Source: Didymodactylos carnosus (taxonomy: Eukaryota > Rotifera > Eurotatoria > Philodinida > Philodinidae). Taken from it: a DNA stretch of 64,000 bases. Position numbers and translations under genes: made by a program. The stretch spans positions 27,078-91,077 of the forward strand of contig CAJNOQ010000042.1 of the NCBI GenBank assembly GCA_905250885.1, in the 5' to 3' direction. Position 1 is the stretch's first letter. Every line of letters begins with the position of its first letter. Of this stretch, positions 1 through 12,500 are shown piece after piece. The notes under the pieces were generated by a model, which saw only the letters and a program-made list of their open reading frames with translations, was not told where the DNA came from and did not search any database.

Positions 1-974
1 AATAAAAGAAGCGTCTTTTTTTGCGCATTTGGATAAATTTCATATACTCTCTATCTAAAATGTAGTGCAATCACTGTTTAAAATCCTTACCTCGTTCTTA
101 CCTTTTGTGGTAATTGTTTTAAACTGACATTGAATTCTTTATGTGCATTATTTCTAAATGCAATAATTATATGTTGAATATCGTCGTTGAGTTCAATATA
201 TTGTTGACGTTCAATATCAGATAATTGAATTCCACAACGTTCAAAATCTTGTAAAAATAAATTTAATATTCTCTTGTCAGTATCATCTAATGACTCAACG
301 TCAGTGATCAACGTTTCTTTAGCTCTGTTATACAACTGAACATTTGTATTCATTTGTTGAACTACGCCATGTAGTAATAAATAAGCTTGTTCTGCTTTCT
401 GTTTGTATTTTTGATCATAATTAATATGACGAACGAATTCAGCCAAATCAGCAACACGACAAATTTCATCAGAAATATCATCTAATATCTGAACTAGTTT
501 TCGCTGACGTTCTAAACAAACGTGTAACACCATGTATATAAATAACAGATGCAAAAAGACATTCTCTTTTATGCGTGAATCGTAAAACAATTTCAATTAC
601 CATTTGATAAACATTCTTGTATATAATTTTCACATTTTTTTAACACCTTCTCAGCTAATATTAGAAATCCATCTGAGTGTTTTAATTCATCTATTTGAAA
701 TAGACCAGTTTCAGCAGGTAATTTAAGCCAATTCATTGATGATTTCAATAAATTCAGAGGTTTTGACGACAACAATGACGTGTTGTAATTGTTAAAATCA
801 GATGCTATAGGTGATAGAGCTGGCTTTAGTTTATATGAACGGTACAAAGTGAGAAACTAAAAGAAAATCATAAATAAAACATAACTGTGCACTAACTGAT
901 ACATTCATGCATACCGTGCATTTTGGATGGGCACGTTTAATAAAAAACGTAAATCGAAATAATGAATTATTCAT
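1..974 (-). CDS. MIPEP: Mitochondrial intermediate peptidase, N-terminal part (partial)
   Basis: Thimet-type (M3 family) metallopeptidase that removes an octapeptide from a subset of imported proteins in the mitochondrial matrix. Exons on the minus strand: 974-915, 856-601, 511-102 and 50-1, the last continuing off the window. All introns are GT-AG and phases join. The first exon encodes a basic, hydrophobic 20-residue stretch suited to a mitochondrial targeting signal. Family-like segments are ETGLFQIDELKHSDGF, ICRVADLAEFVRH, MNTNVQLY and LFLQDFERCGIQLSDIER. The zinc-binding HEXXH half lies outside the window, so activity cannot be judged. The 50-1 exon uses the second of two adjacent AG acceptors because the first meets a stop. 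The gene is divergent from the eIF3J gene. Identification is confident; only the first 258 or so codons are present. Confidence 0.9.
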
Positions 975-2666
975 AATCTAAGGTAAAAGGAGACAATAAC
1001 TAATCAATGAGAACAGCGCTATAACTTTTTGAATTTTATTAGGATTCGAAAATGCATTTGTCATAGTGCTATAATAATAATTTGTTATTTAAAACTGTTC
1101 TTCTAGTTTAAAGGAAGACAAGTTACTGGCGACGTTGTGGACATAATGGTATAATAGACAGAAATTGATAAATCAGTAGTCAATTTATTTGAATAATAAA
1201 CTAACATTGTAAGAAAATGACTATTTACTTATATAGAATTACGTAGTTTTAGTTCTTTAAATCCAACGGTTGTGGAATCGCAAGCGAGAGAATAAAAATT
1301 CTATCTCTTCTAATTATTAGTCTAAAATTAAAACTCGAACGCTTTGATGTTTCTCCTTTCTCGTTATTAAATCAAGTAATAAGCGCTATGAAAATACATA
1401 AATAAATAAACAAATCGGTAATGACAAAAAAAACGGCTCGGATTGGTTCAGATTCAAACCAATTAGACCAAATAAACGATATCGTGGATCTGGACTAGTG
1501 TAGAACGTAGTAGAAAAATAATTTGTGATCAAATGGGTAAAAAGGAAACGCTGGGAATAAAATGTGTCAATAAACGTAATAAAAAAAAAAGTAATTACGT
1601 TGATTGTGGAGACTTGCTTTTAACTTGAGCTCCTGACGCATCTCCACCGATAATTTTGAGACTTTATTCTCTTTTTTTAGGCGGTAAATAGTGGACACTC
1701 GTCGTTCATGTTTTTCAGAATGAATGAGTCATGTGGGAAGCTTCGGTGATCCATTTCTCAATTTATTACACAATTTTTGTGAAAATTTTCACTTCGAGGC
1801 ATTCTTAATGGATAGAATCTCTAGGAGGATGTCATTTTATCTTATCGGTCGCTTTTGAATGTCATGATCATCATATTACGCAGACTTTTCACTTCTCTCC
1901 GGAGTGCCTATAATCGAATAATTGATGACTATAAAATAAAAATATGTTTTCAACCGATGACCACTTATCGCAACATCCACCATAAAGCGCCTGCCAACCG
2001 TAGATTAAAAAAATGATCGTATAACATGCGAATTTTGAAGTTAGGGTTCGGTACTTTTGAAAATCATTCAGTACCTAGGTCATCAATGGTAGTCATCTTT
2101 TTAACAGTCATTGATCCATGATCGTCGATCATTGAATTATTGACTCCTTCCTCCTTGGGAAGACGTTAATCCAAATCGCACCTTTCGATGTCTGACGATG
2201 AGGACTTTCTCCTTCTCCAACGCAGCGGCTATATCCAAACAAGCGGGGCATTGATGGTGCTGCTGGCGATTTTACACTTTGTGACGATTTCTGTACTAAT
2301 TTCACCCTATCTCGAATGAGAAATTTTCTATTTCTTCTAGTATTTTTGGCCGCTATTTGCAGTTTTGAATTTCTATGCATCACCGCTAATTATTACATAA
2401 GAGGAGTCCCTTAACGTATGTGTGTAACCCGTTTATAGTAAAAACAGTTGTAAGCAAAAATTGCAAAGGAAATAACATCTTTTATCTTGAAAATATTTTA
2501 ATCACGTAAGATGGGTTAGGGGCGATTATATAGTAGAAAGAAGAACTAGACATTTTGATCAATGAATGTTTTTATATTTGGATTAATTATTTTTTTCAAT
2601 ATTATTGTTTTAGAGTTGTCAGGATCTTATTAACAACTAAATTTTATAGTTCAAATAAGAGGAATC
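975..2666. other. Intergenic region between divergent MIPEP and EIF3J
   Basis: No convincing exon is seen on either strand. It must hold both promoters, but I recognise no core element. A short hairpin (ATTGGTT...AACCAAT) lies near 1444-1465. A minus-strand open frame at 2129-2383 shows no family resemblance and is taken as chance. Confidence 0.6.
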
Positions 2667-4506
2667 ATGTCTGAATGGCAAGCACCTGTTGGTGGTCAAA
2701 TTTTTAAAGGCGATATTGACGATATCCCCGATGATTGGGAGGCAGATCTAGAAGAAAAGGTATGTTCAGTTTTTTGTTATTTTTTGACGTTAGTATGAAG
2801 ATGTATGAATAACTATTTCCCCAATTTAACGCGGTACAAAATAGTGAAGTTTCGATTGCACTTTGTAAACTTTTGTTTCGTATACTTGTATTTAATTTAT
2901 TGACCGAACATTAGATGCTGCAATATAATAACATATCTTCATCAGTAATTTAACAAATTTAAAAATTGATCTATAGATCCAACCAATCTGAGTATTGATA
3001 TTACAGTGTTTGATTAATAAATTAAATACAAGTATACGAAACAAAAGTTCACAAAATCCAATCAATAGCTATTTCTGTCGAATTGGTCGAGAATCATCTT
3101 TAATTCTTCTATTATTTTTAGCCTAAAAAACCAGAAATCAATACAGAAACAACTCAGAAATCCACAGCAACAACTACTAAAAATAAAACTAAAAAGAAGC
3201 AAATAGCAGGCGATAGCGACGATGATTTAGTACGAGAGCCAGAACGTATTTATACAGCTGATGAATTAGCCGAAATAAGTAAACGTAATGAATTATCAAG
3301 AGAAGAGTCAAAATTAAAAATGGTCAATGAATTTGTTAGTGGTGGGGATAAATATTCGTTAGATGACACAAATTTATTGACGAAAGAGGACTTTACGAAT
3401 TATTCATTCCGACTGTATAATAGGCTTAATTTATTAGCAAAATCAGAACATTATTTAGACTTTTTAGGTATGTGAAGCAGACAATGCGTTCATCATGTTT
3501 TTTCTCTGCACTGAGAAAGTCTGAGGAAGAAAGGACGGTAGTTGATAGCCCGCCGAACAATTCATCTTATCATCGGTAGAAAAAAACAGTGGACTGGAGT
3601 ATTTTTGAATGGCCTTGGATTATGAGTAACTGGCAGTTGAGCGGGTTCCTGATTTTTTTAATAGTTCTAGAGTAGCATTAGATTTCCTACAGGTCTCAGG
3701 GCTCGTGTTTGATAATGTCTGACAGCTTCAGAATAAAACGGAATATCGGTAATCGACTATGTTAACTCTCGTGGCAATGTTTTTATTGAGAAAATCTTAA
3801 AAACGTGCTGAAATACTGTTTTTTTTATTATCTGTTCTTGGCTATTTTCATTCAAAACTATAAAATTCATATTTCACTCAAAATCGATACAAATGATCTA
3901 GAAATTTTCAGATGTATATGTTTGACATGAACAGGCCACTTAGAGACGAGAAAACTGTTAGAACTATACCGGATACTTATATGGTTTTCCAGAAAACTTC
4001 ATCACTCAAAAGGTTTCCTATTTTCATTTCTGGAATCATCGCAGATTTCGATAATAGTTAATACCTGGATTAAGATAAATCTGAAGCTGAGAATATACGA
4101 TCATATGTAACATTAGAAAGTTGCACAGGAAATTAATTAATTATACAACTGTGACAGATAATCATGGTTTACAGACGAGGGGGTAGAACACATCTTTTTA
4201 AAACTGTGTAACTTATATTGTTTCAAACACTAGCGTCTTTTTTAACTTAACTTTTTCTTCCTTTTAGATAAATTATTATTTGGTTTATCAGAACCGTTAT
4301 CTATTGATCAAACTCGACATCTAACAACTACTCTGCAAGGAATACAATCAAAAAAACTGTCAGAAGACCGAGAAAGAAAATTCAAATTGAAAAAAAACAA
4401 AGTTGCAAAACCGCAATTGAGAGCTGAAAGAACAGAATTGGAATTGTACGGCGGAGATGGTGTGGTAGTCGGTGGGGATGATGATGATGATATAGATTTT
4501 ATGTAA
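2667..4506 (+). CDS. EIF3J: Eukaryotic translation initiation factor 3 subunit J
   Basis: Loosely attached eIF3 subunit that helps the complex bind the 40S ribosome and monitor the mRNA channel. Exons 2667-2759, 3122-3467 and 4268-4506 give 225 residues, close to the usual family length. The N-terminus is acidic with a DDWEADLEE-like patch. The middle holds the conserved EDFTNYSFRLYNRL and SEHYLDFLDKLLFGL segments. The C-terminus is basic and then ends in an acidic tail finishing DDDIDFM, like the family's DFM ending. The start is the first ATG of the open frame and opens with MSEWQAP. An AATAAA overlaps the stop region at 4505-4510. Introns are unusually long for this window (362 and 800 bp); the first carries an inverted-repeat element and the second a dispersed repeat copy. 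Confidence 0.9.
2864..3053. repeat. Small inverted-repeat (MITE-like) element in EIF3J intron 1
   Basis: Arms of 38 bp at 2864-2901 and 3016-3053 are inverted copies differing at one position by eye, separated by 114 bp. Weaker matching continues about 10 bp outward. No coding capacity. Size and structure fit a non-autonomous DNA transposon or fold-back element; no target duplication could be fixed. Confidence 0.7.
3705..3785. repeat. Dispersed repeat family, copy 1 (in EIF3J intron 2)
   Basis: This stretch shares an ordered series of words with 62812-62880, including ATCGACTATG and TCTCGTGGCAATGT. Weak similarity may continue to about 4060 (a GGTTTTCCAGAAAAC word resembles one near 62975). 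It has no ORF. The family is not identified. Confidence 0.6.
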
Positions 4507-4850
4507 TAAAATTATTTTTTTCTGGATGATTATAGATAGGGAATATAGAGATTAAGAAAGAAGACAAGAGATTAAGGTGAAGATACAAATGAATTCTTAT
4601 CAAATAAACAAGCAATTATTTTTTTTCTTTTCTTTTATCAGTTAATTGAATACCGATCGCATGAAACAAAATTCAAACATCGCCTACTTCAATCAGTTGA
4701 ATGTTGAAAAAAAATCTTTATTTGACAAAAACAGTCATTGGTATTGAGCACGGAATTAAATTGAAAAGAGTACGATCTTTGATTGTTTAGAGCACGAAAA
4801 AGTAATTTATTAGAAAATGAATTCTCTGACGGTTTAAATGAGAGAGCGTT

Positions 4851-5060
4851 TTAGCAGAAGCGTATATACCAACATATCATTAAATGATAATCGCAATCAG
4901 GATACTTCTTATATGATAAACATTTATAAGTCCACTTCGTTCCATTAAATATCTGTTCTATGTGAAATTCTGATACAGAATTTTCTTTTAAATATTCATT
5001 TAATGTATCAATATTTGTAAAGTTTCCCTCGAAATTGCATATTTTACATGTTGAGAACAC
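4851..5060 (-). CDS. Short Cys-rich ORF, possibly a zinc-finger/transposase scrap
   Basis: A 69-codon frame beginning MFSTCKIC, with a second region KWTYKCLSYKKYPDCDYH. The Cys-x2-Cys, then W-x-Y-x-C and C-x-x-H spacing faintly recalls FLYWCH-type or MULE-associated zinc fingers. No flanking exon was found. It could equally be chance or a relic; the function is not assigned. Confidence 0.25.
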   Translation of the reverse strand: MFSTCKICNFEGNFTNIDTLNEYLKENSVSEFHIEQIFNGTKWTYKCLSYKKYPDCDYHLMICWYIRFC

Positions 5061-6122
5061 AATGAAAATTATACTCTATTTATACCTATGTATATAGTGA
5101 AAAAAGTTTGTATTGTAGGCTAACAACGTAAAAATAGAACATGAAATATATCATTAAGTGAACAGTTAAAAACCTAGTACAACAAACTATAATGATGATG
5201 AATAATAATGAACTCAAAATAAATTCATGAAATATTTGTACAATATGTAAAACTTTTATATTGTTTCAAAACTGTTTGTTTTATTAAAAAAAAGCTTTTT
5301 ATTATCATAGTGATCTGCCGGTCAAAATATTTATCTAATATACTTTTTTATTTGATCATCTAAGTTTAAATAATTATATTTTGCTGAAAATTTCAACTCT
5401 CTTTTCTTTATCTCAACTAGTGTAGCAACAAAGGCTTTTTTGGTTTTTATCAAATGAGAAAATTAAATATTATAATATTACAGCAAAAAATAAAAAAGTA
5501 TATTTACAAAGGAATTTTATTCAAACATTCTTAACAAAATATTTTGCTAATGAATTTTGACAGTTATAGAAATGATGGTCAATACTATCTACCAAAAATA
5601 AATCAATTGCTTTTGTTCAATAAAAGTCTATTATAACTGTACTTCTTTGCAATATTCAAATAAAACATTATTAAATGATATACTAAAATGTATTCGAATT
5701 TTATGAATATCCGTTTCATCAAAAAGACGTAACGAGTTATTATGAATGCTGTACTCTTCGTTCAGTAGATAATACTTTAGGTGATTGTATCATTATTTTG
5801 AAAAAAAGTTCAAATTTTTATGAATATCTTAAGAAGTCACCATGGCACGAGTGCTATTGATGGCACGATTGGTTAGCACTAATTTAATTAAACTTTATGA
5901 AAATTTAAAAAATATTGTGAAAATATGATATGCATATACTTTGTGAAAATTTTGCGTAAATGTTAACAAAACGTAGAATTGTTGATTTATTTGAGAGTTT
6001 CTAAATGTGTATGTTATGGCACATATATGTATTTAAAGCATTAGAACAAATCACAAGTCATAATTTTTTCGCTCTTATTAAAATATTTTGGTTTTCGATC
6101 AATTAAATGATTTTTCGATTAG

Positions 6123-6211
6123 ATCAAGAGTTTGATAGGTGCTGGATGAGAATGTTTCAACAACTTGTTGATGCTGTACAACAAAATCTCCATGGATTAT
6201 TATACTTATAG
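6123..6211 (+). pseudogene. Isolated exon-like scrap
   Basis: After a pyrimidine-rich run ending in AG at 6121-6122, an open frame of 29 codons contains FDRCWMRMFQQLVDAVQQNL and ends in TAG. Its residue composition is protein-like, unlike its surroundings. I found no partner exon. It may be the end of a lost gene or of a transposase; the family is not recognised. Confidence 0.25.
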
Positions 6212-9200
6212 TTGCCAACAAGAAAATAGTATTTGATGTATTTGTGTATCATTTTGCCTTTTTTACACTAAACGTATATACTAGGAGAGAATAAAAAAAA
6301 CGTAGTATTATAAGATCATCGACGTAGTTTTATTCACTGTTGAGGTTCAGAACGAACAAAAATAAATATGGTTGTTAACTTATAATTATACTATCGGCGA
6401 CATCTTTTACTTATCCAAAAACAGTGATTTATGGATGGATAATTTTATACATGTAATATTAAACATGTAAATTCTAACACTTTTATTAATCTTTAACTAC
6501 ATCAAACTAAGAGGACGTAAAACTAAACTAATATTCTCAGTTCAGTTAATCATACAAACACTTGACTCAGAAGATATGTATACTCGAAAAGTGGAAGAAA
6601 AGTGTACACATATAATCCAGTCTCCATGTTCTTGATGATTTAGATATATACGTAAGATTTGGCTTATTTTTTTTTTTCCATCTAAGCAGTAGTAGTTAAG
6701 TTGAAAAAAAATTAACAGAAATTGTATTTAGAACGAGACATACATCCTGCCGCACAAAATAAAGGCATAGGCCTTTTTTTTTATACTTATATTATATTGT
6801 GCACCACACTGCTGTATGTACATATATATATATATATGCTCTTCATTTATCGATTGATTTTTTTTGCATATTTTTCTGTGATAGCAAGTACTAATATTTC
6901 AAGCGTGCTAGGTTCCAACGCAAAACGTGTCTCAGGTGTCAAGAATATCAAAACTTTAAATAAACATTGTTCCACATTTCTGGTCCTCTTTTTGATACTT
7001 ATGTGCAACTCAAATACAAAAAAAACTATAGTAGAGTTGTGGAGATGTTAGTCGATAATTTTTTTTGTTTTTTTATATTTTTTGTCTTTTGGAAGTTGTA
7101 GATGAATAGAAGGTATAGAAAGAATGTAAGTGTGCGTTTGAGAGATGTCGTTATCAGTAAACCAAAACTTATTAAACGGAGGTCACGATAACATTGGATG
7201 AACATCGTTTTTCCGTTATTTTAATTTTAAACACAACAGCAGATTTGTAAGCAAGAGAATATCTGTCTATACTATCGAGTTAAAGTAATGCATTGAACGT
7301 TTAGATCATTTTTTCATGTTGTATCAAAGTTAAAGGGTGTGTTTCAGTTCACTACATGTAGTCATTTCTCAGGCGTGTAATTGCATTTAGAGCACACATA
7401 ATATTTGTACACATTTTCATCATATAAACGGCGCTCTTCCTTTGTACGCAAGTTTATCATGTGCAGCATTCTAAGTGTGACGTTGAGCAGTATAGTTTAT
7501 AGCACTTTGTCTTGATACACGATATTTCGTATTTCTTTTGCAAACACATTTTTCTCCAAAAGTTCTTATGAAACGCATCTGTACATAAAAATCTCAGCTG
7601 TTAAGAGTTCTTTGACATTAGTGTTTTTTCTCATTGCTACTGTATTCAGAGTTATTACGTTAATTCTTTTATGCTCTTCTACTCCTTTCATTTTCAAAGA
7701 CTTCATTATATATTGGCTTTGTAACTTCATATATGGAGGTAGCAGAAAGTATCACAGAGTTAAACTTTGTAAAAGAAATGCAAGTTGCATACAGATCTCC
7801 AGATTGTTTATATATCAGATGAAGTTTTCCTCGAGATATCTGTACTTCATCAGCTAGAGAAGAAAAACAAGTTTTTCAGAGTCTCTTTTAGAGACGACCA
7901 TCATGTTTTTGAAATTACTCAATTTTTATACTTAAGCTAACATCTTTGGGGTATTAATTGATTAATTGATGTTAGTTTAAAAGAAATACCAGGTATATGA
8001 AGAGAAAACGAAAAGATCATTAAAGTTATATAGAGAAGTTATATTCAGCAATATATTTCAAGAGACATTAGCAGTAGATGGTTCGATTCTGTTCCACGAC
8101 TTTCAGGATATACTTGACAAAAATAGAGAAATGATGTTTTCTTTGCATAATGATCGAGTATGTACTATGCTGGGTATTTGCTGCTTGATCAGAAGAGACT
8201 TTTAGTTCAAACTTTGATCTCTTATTAACTACTGTTTCGCTTGAATAGTACGCATTCATATCGAATATGTCATATAAAAGAGGAAACAATTTTAGCAGAT
8301 AAAAACTTGTTTATGTTTTCTTCCTCCAGCATCATCAGTAATGGAGTAGATTCACAGCAGCATGTTTTTCCTGAAGTTTCTTAGTGTATATTTTTTTACC
8401 AGTAATATAACTGGATGTTCGACTATTCATTCAAAACAAGGTTCATTTGTTTGTGTATTCTCTTCTCGAATTTTTTCTCCTTACGTGTTTTGCTTTTCTT
8501 GCTGTATGATTGGTCCACTTATAAGGACTGTCTTTATCGTTGACTGTCATGCTTAAGACTGTTTATTTACTATACACAAAAACCGAACATGAACGAGAAT
8601 TTCACATACTTTTCTAGAGTAGATTGTATCGAAGTACAAATTAATCGCTTTAGTGAATTATACAATTTCTGCTCACAGTTCTTGAAAAGGCTCAATTATT
8701 TACGTTTTAGCTGTAGGAAGCAAAACAAATTTTGGACGTATTTGCTGTTGTTCAACTTGAATTAGTAATGTTCGAGAACAGAAAACACTCATGCACCAGT
8801 TAGTTCCGAATTAAGTGTAATCTACGTACTTACAGTTGCTATCAGCAAGCAAAGATGCTAGTCTTTCTTCGTAGCAGCTCCAAAAAGCTTCTAAGGTAAC
8901 GTGAGATGATGGTGTAACGAATAGAACTTATTTTATCTTTAGGTACTAAATTGAGAATAAGCCTATAAAAAAAAATTATTTTCCCATTTTCTGTTTTTAC
9001 TATTGCAAAGAATTTCTTAGAACTTGAGTGTTGTTACTTCATATGACTTATCTTAGCTGAGCTCTATTGTGTTTTTCACTTAGTGTCCCTAACCATTAAA
9101 CGCATTGTTAATTAGTTTACGATGCAAAGTTTGTACGGCATCTCACAATAGTTGGCATATTTCACGTGAAGTTTTATCCTGAATGCGCTTCTGAGATTAC

Positions 9201-9517
9201 TATAAGCGGCTTTTAATTAGCTCGGTACACATTGTAATACTGCAAATATGTTTTCTAAAATGAAGCTGTTGTATTGGACAAAATAATTTAAAAATTGTAA
9301 CACTTCTCTAATATGGAGTGGATGGGGAAGTTAAGTTCAAAAGAGAAATAAACTAACATCATACTTTGATACCATCTAATCTTTATTGTTTTTGTTCATA
9401 GATTGTTGTTGTCTACGGCATTGCAAACTAGGATAATATTAAATTGTAAGTTGTTATTGTTATTTTGTCTGATGATATATATTTCTTTCCATTTAATTTA
9501 ATATATTATTATGAATT

Positions 9518-12500
9518 ATGTTTTTGAACAATACTATAACGCGCTCCGCATCATCAACAACAGCAAGTTTAGAATCAAGTGGTAATCAATCTATTGACAA
9601 ACCAGCGTTAGTCAATCGTTTTTTATCATTTGATGAATCGTCATCATCATCATCAACAACAACAACAACCGTAAGAAAGAGGGATACAAAACGACAAACA
9701 AGTAATATTGAAAAGACATCAAATCAACAGTCAAACCAGGTCAGTTATTAATTCTCAAATTACTAATTATTGTTGGTTGAATTATCTCACCACGTAGCGA
9801 TCTGCGAATTAATTAGTTAAACACATCTGCTGTGTATTGTTATATGATAATACAGATAAGCAAAAATAGAAAAAAGTCTCGTAATCGACCCATTATATTA
9901 AACTTTTAAGTTTTAATTATTTTGTCTAAGAAACAACCACGAAATTATCTATATTATTTTTAATCTTTATAATTTATACACCATCGACAATTGTCTTGTG
10001 CATAGAGTAGGACATATCAAAATGTCATGTTAGTATAACTACAAAATGACGTGTTAAGATATGAGTTTTCATTGTCCACAATAAAACATTTTTAAGCATG
10101 ATAGAAACACTGATTGTGTAAATATCACAGTTGAAGTAGTAGTAGCATAGGATGCTCATGTCAAAACAAATATACGGATGAGCAGAAACGAAATTTTACT
10201 TTAGAAACTCGTTTTGTCTTCTTTGATGATCCGTAGATCGCGCCATTTTGTCCGTGTATTTTCAGAAGTCAAATTATACTTGAGTCTAATACTGTGAAAC
10301 TTCATCATTAAAGAAAAACTTTGTAATAGTAATTAGAAGTAAGCTCTATTTTAATCATATATATCTATAATACCGGTTGCTGAAAAATATTTTGGTGAAT
10401 AGTTGAGTCAGAAGAGAGAGTTATTATTGTCTTAGTCAATATATCTTACAGGCATCAACAAAACATAGGACATCAACAATTTATGCCAATTTTACCATTG
10501 AAGTATCAACAACGAACCAGTACTGTGATTGCCAATGCGTCAATTTGGTATATTATTGTGTGTGTGTGTATATTGTTTTTTTCTTTAGTTTGCACAGCAG
10601 ATTATTGTTGTTAAAACGATATTCAAAGATAGCACTAATTTCGAAGTAGAAAAATACGAAATATGAGGTTATAATGTCAACATCATACACCTTGTTAATA
10701 CTGTAAAGATCTAATAGTTTGTTACTGATAGGCTAAATATTAGTATTTCCTAACGAACTTTTGCAAGAATAGAATACTTCATCATAATAGGACATGTTCC
10801 AAAGACTACTAATGTTTGTTTTAACAAAACATACTAGAAAATTGTTTTTCTTGAAAAATATTCTTCTCTGAGATCTTTATTTGAGATCGGTCGATAAAAT
10901 AAGAGTTCTTCAGTCACCATAGTAATTCATTACTGCTAGTATATTGAATGTATCTGTTTCTATCTCTCTTTTCCTATTGTGAAAAATCATATTGTCTATC
11001 TATTATTACAATTTATTTCAACGATATAATCATCAGATTGATTTTGTCAAAGATCACAAACCTATCTATTATAGATGTAACAACAATTCCTTCATTTGCT
11101 TTTCTTTTTTTCGTTCTTTTTCTGCTGCTATATATCATGTTGTTGTGTGTGTTGAAGTGATAGAAATATCTAACATATGTCTCAGTTAAATGTGGGTATA
11201 TTGAAAACAGTTGAAATCCAATATAAAATTCGATATCTACTAAACGTATACAATTTAGAAATAATTACCTTTCTAATATTGTTGTTATCGTCGAGTTTTT
11301 CCATTATATAGTGGGGTTATGACTACAAGAAATTTTGGATTTTGTTTATACCAGTGTGTGGAATATGAATGAAAATTACACACGTATGGAACATTATTGC
11401 GTATATGGAATTTTATTTCTATGTAACAAATAGCTTTTTTCTCATAAACGATTGAACTTTTAGTTTAATCATTAATAGAACAGTTGATGCACGTGATTTT
11501 GGTGCACTTTGTTTAAGATGTTAATCGATTTTGTATAGAAAAAATTCACACAAGTTTAGAAGACAAGTTGAAATTATGCACAACAAACTCAAGTGTTGCC
11601 CTGTATATATCACTTGTCTCTTGATATTTAATTAACTAATTCATACCAACTTTTTGACAGTTAAATCATCATTTATCTCAAAATAGAAGTATAAAATGGA
11701 TCAGTTTATTCTTTGAGTAATTCTGCAGCTAGACAAAGCTTGTTCTTCTTCAAAAACAATGCATGCATTTCTATATATATAGTTGATTTATAATGAAAAC
11801 ACATTCGTTTATCAACTTTGTAACAAGGTCTTTAGACAAGTGTGTACCAGAAGTTAAATTCACTATTAGTATGAATGCGTATTAGGCAGTAATTAATTCC
11901 TAACAAAATTCATCGACACATAAATGGCAAAATTTTATATACCTCCTTGATTAACATTAAAAAGTCCGTTAGTTAATATATATTTTTCTTTAACTTGACA
12001 TATTGCGCACTATGCATTATAGAAATATTTGAGCTCCACTCCATCCAATAGAGCGATTGTCTTTTTCTCAATTTTTTGCTTAGATTTTAAAGTTTTTTTC
12101 GATTGCACTTAAAATGATAACTCTGGCACAGTATTATTGTAGTATTAAATTTTTAATATTTCCCAGGTTATAATCAAGATTTTTTTAAAATTATTTCATA
12201 AATTCTAATTTTGAATATATTTTTATTCGTACAAATATATTATTTCACCGCATTTAATCGATTATGATGATAATACTGATTGATTGATCTTTGCCTCTTT
12301 GCATAATATTATCTCTTGCACATATTTCAGAATAATTCTGAAGTTAGTTGAATAATTATAGATGAACGATGATACGCTTCTAGGATAATGATATCTGTCG
12401 ATAATAGAAGTGTGTAAAATGTATTGGAATTCAGAGTAAAATTCGAACTAACACTGATAACATCTACTATCTAATCATTAGCTATGGAGAAATATTGTCT

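Larger units (their letters stand above)
4507..9517. other. Long A+T-rich stretch without a clear gene
   Basis: About 5 kb between eIF3J and the zinc-finger gene. Apart from two weak coding-like scraps (4851-5060 minus, 6123-6211 plus), only short unrelated open frames are seen, such as 6722-7051, 7612-7857 and 8362-8556, which are low in complexity and rich in Phe, Ile and Leu. Part may be 5' untranslated or intronic sequence of the downstream gene. Confidence 0.5.

Noticed and set aside
2129-2383. 84-codon minus-strand open frame upstream of EIF3J
   Set aside because: No family resemblance, no splice partners and composition like random sequence.
6722-7051. 109-codon open frame
   Set aside because: Phe/Ile/Tyr-rich translation of A+T-rich DNA, including an AT microsatellite; no motif.
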